A stretch of 64,000 bases of DNA from Aspidiotus rigidus (lineage: Eukaryota; Arthropoda; Insecta; Hemiptera; Diaspididae), in assembly GCA_035079385.1 (NCBI GenBank), contig JAVHKY010000001.1, positions 3,845,501 to 3,909,500 of the forward strand, read 5' to 3'. The position numbers and the translations under genes were made by a program. Below are positions 63,540 to 64,000 of the stretch, in pieces. Under the pieces are notes generated by a model. That model saw only the letters and a program-made list of their open reading frames with translations. It had not been told where the DNA came from and searched no databases. Every line of letters begins with the position of its first letter. Position 1 is the stretch's first letter.

Positions 63540-64000
63540 ATCATCTTGTTGTCGCACAAGGGAGGAGTGTTTGCGATTAATAGCACCATCAAGTCCACAT
63601 CCTCCCCAACAAGCACGACTTGACTTCCCGCAGACGCAATATCAATGGGACTCTACACTATCAGAAAATCTGCGTTATCTTCAGCTTAGATTTTCTCGGG
63701 GTAGATCTCTTTATAATGCCATCTGTAAACGTAAATGCAACACAATCTCTCCAAATATGCCCACTCATTGGCCAGAGGACAAGAACAAAAGGCCAGATTT
63801 GATTGACTTCTTCATTACCAGAAACTTCTCTAGTAACTACATCAACGTCGAATGCCAGCAGGACCTTTCGACGAGTCATCTTCCACTCATCCTGACCATT
63901 GACTCAGCTATCTGTAAGGTCAAGATAATCCCAAAGCTGACGAACAAATCTACAAACTGGTCAACGTATCGTTCAGAAATCGACCGACTAGTGACAATGC
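63540..64000 (+). pseudogene. Jockey-like LINE endonuclease, partial, runs off the window
   Basis: The plus frame beginning after a stop at 63523 reads SRGRSLYNAICKRKCN, then PTHWPEDKNKRPDLIDFFIT and DLSTSHLPLILTID. The blocks GRSLY-A, PT-WP, PD-IDFF and the (S)SH-P motif with the catalytic His are those of the C-terminal half of the apurinic-type endonuclease in Jockey-clade LINEs. The Asp that usually precedes His (DH) is Ser (STSH). The front half of the domain (GDFN-type motif) is not recognisable. The ORF is open to the window end, so RT may follow outside. Confidence 0.8.

Noticed and set aside
1..64000. tRNA or rRNA genes
   Set aside because: I looked for the B-box pattern GGTTCGANNCC with acceptor pairing and for conserved rRNA words and saw none. 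A covariance search would settle it.

Overview
This window is AT-rich eukaryotic DNA, most probably from an insect. The evidence is spliced GT-AG exons of a secreted protein, Penelope-like retroelements, R1-type and other non-LTR retrotransposons, LTR solo copies, MULE, hAT and pogo-type DNA elements, and no bacterial gene organisation. Frequent short GTAGGTAC/GTACCTAC strings recall hemipteran genomes (aphids, mealybugs), but the species cannot be fixed from the sequence. Almost all recognisable coding sequence is transposon-derived and decayed. One host-type gene is well supported: a spliced, secreted Tyr/Pro-rich protein on the minus strand at about 34.0-36.5 kb.

Layout. 1-8.2 kb holds no recognisable gene, only one small palindromic MITE. 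8.3-12 kb is a nested stack: two Penelope-like element (PLE) fragments of different families, a 1.37 kb foldback element inserted in the PLE 3' region with a target duplication, then a short TIR element inserted 16 bp further on. 12-14.6 kb is largely unique. 14.6-17.4 kb is a nearly complete PLE (RT plus GIY-YIG) broken by a 418 bp solo LTR. 17.9-19.3 kb has a hAT-type MITE and a MULE relic ending in a SWIM finger. 19.66-20.78 kb is an open DDE-integrase C-terminal half joined to a tesmin/TSO1-like CXC finger. 21-25.5 kb has a PLE terminus, degenerate tandem repeats, and three tandem partial copies of a LINE thumb/RNase H segment. 27.8-32.5 kb holds a MITE inside a small duplication, a gypsy-type integrase stub joined in frame to a 5'-truncated R1 element, and two head-to-head PLE copies. 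33.3-33.7 kb is a LINE RT scrap, then comes the secreted-protein gene. 36.6-39 kb holds TIR elements rich in TGACGTCA motifs and a 742 bp MITE. 39.05-41.75 kb is the best-preserved PLE of the other family, with terminal inverted repeats carrying a hammerhead-ribozyme fold. 45-49 kb has a pogo-type MITE, a LINE with RT and RNase H, and a second LINE piece split by a 1080 bp solo LTR. 49-50 kb and 56.8-62.8 kb carry more copies of the TIR/45-bp-repeat family, a second MULE relic, another LINE, and a CXC-finger ORF relic. The window ends inside a Jockey-like endonuclease.

The most interesting signals are: (1) a hammerhead-like ribozyme in the PLE terminal repeats, sitting just downstream of CCAAT boxes and a TATA box, with one compensatory base-pair change in a second copy; (2) several insertions whose empty sites can be read from a sister copy in the same window; (3) a repeat family with 45-bp subunits and clustered TGACGTCA palindromes. 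No intact autonomous element is present. No tRNA, rRNA or CRISPR array was seen.
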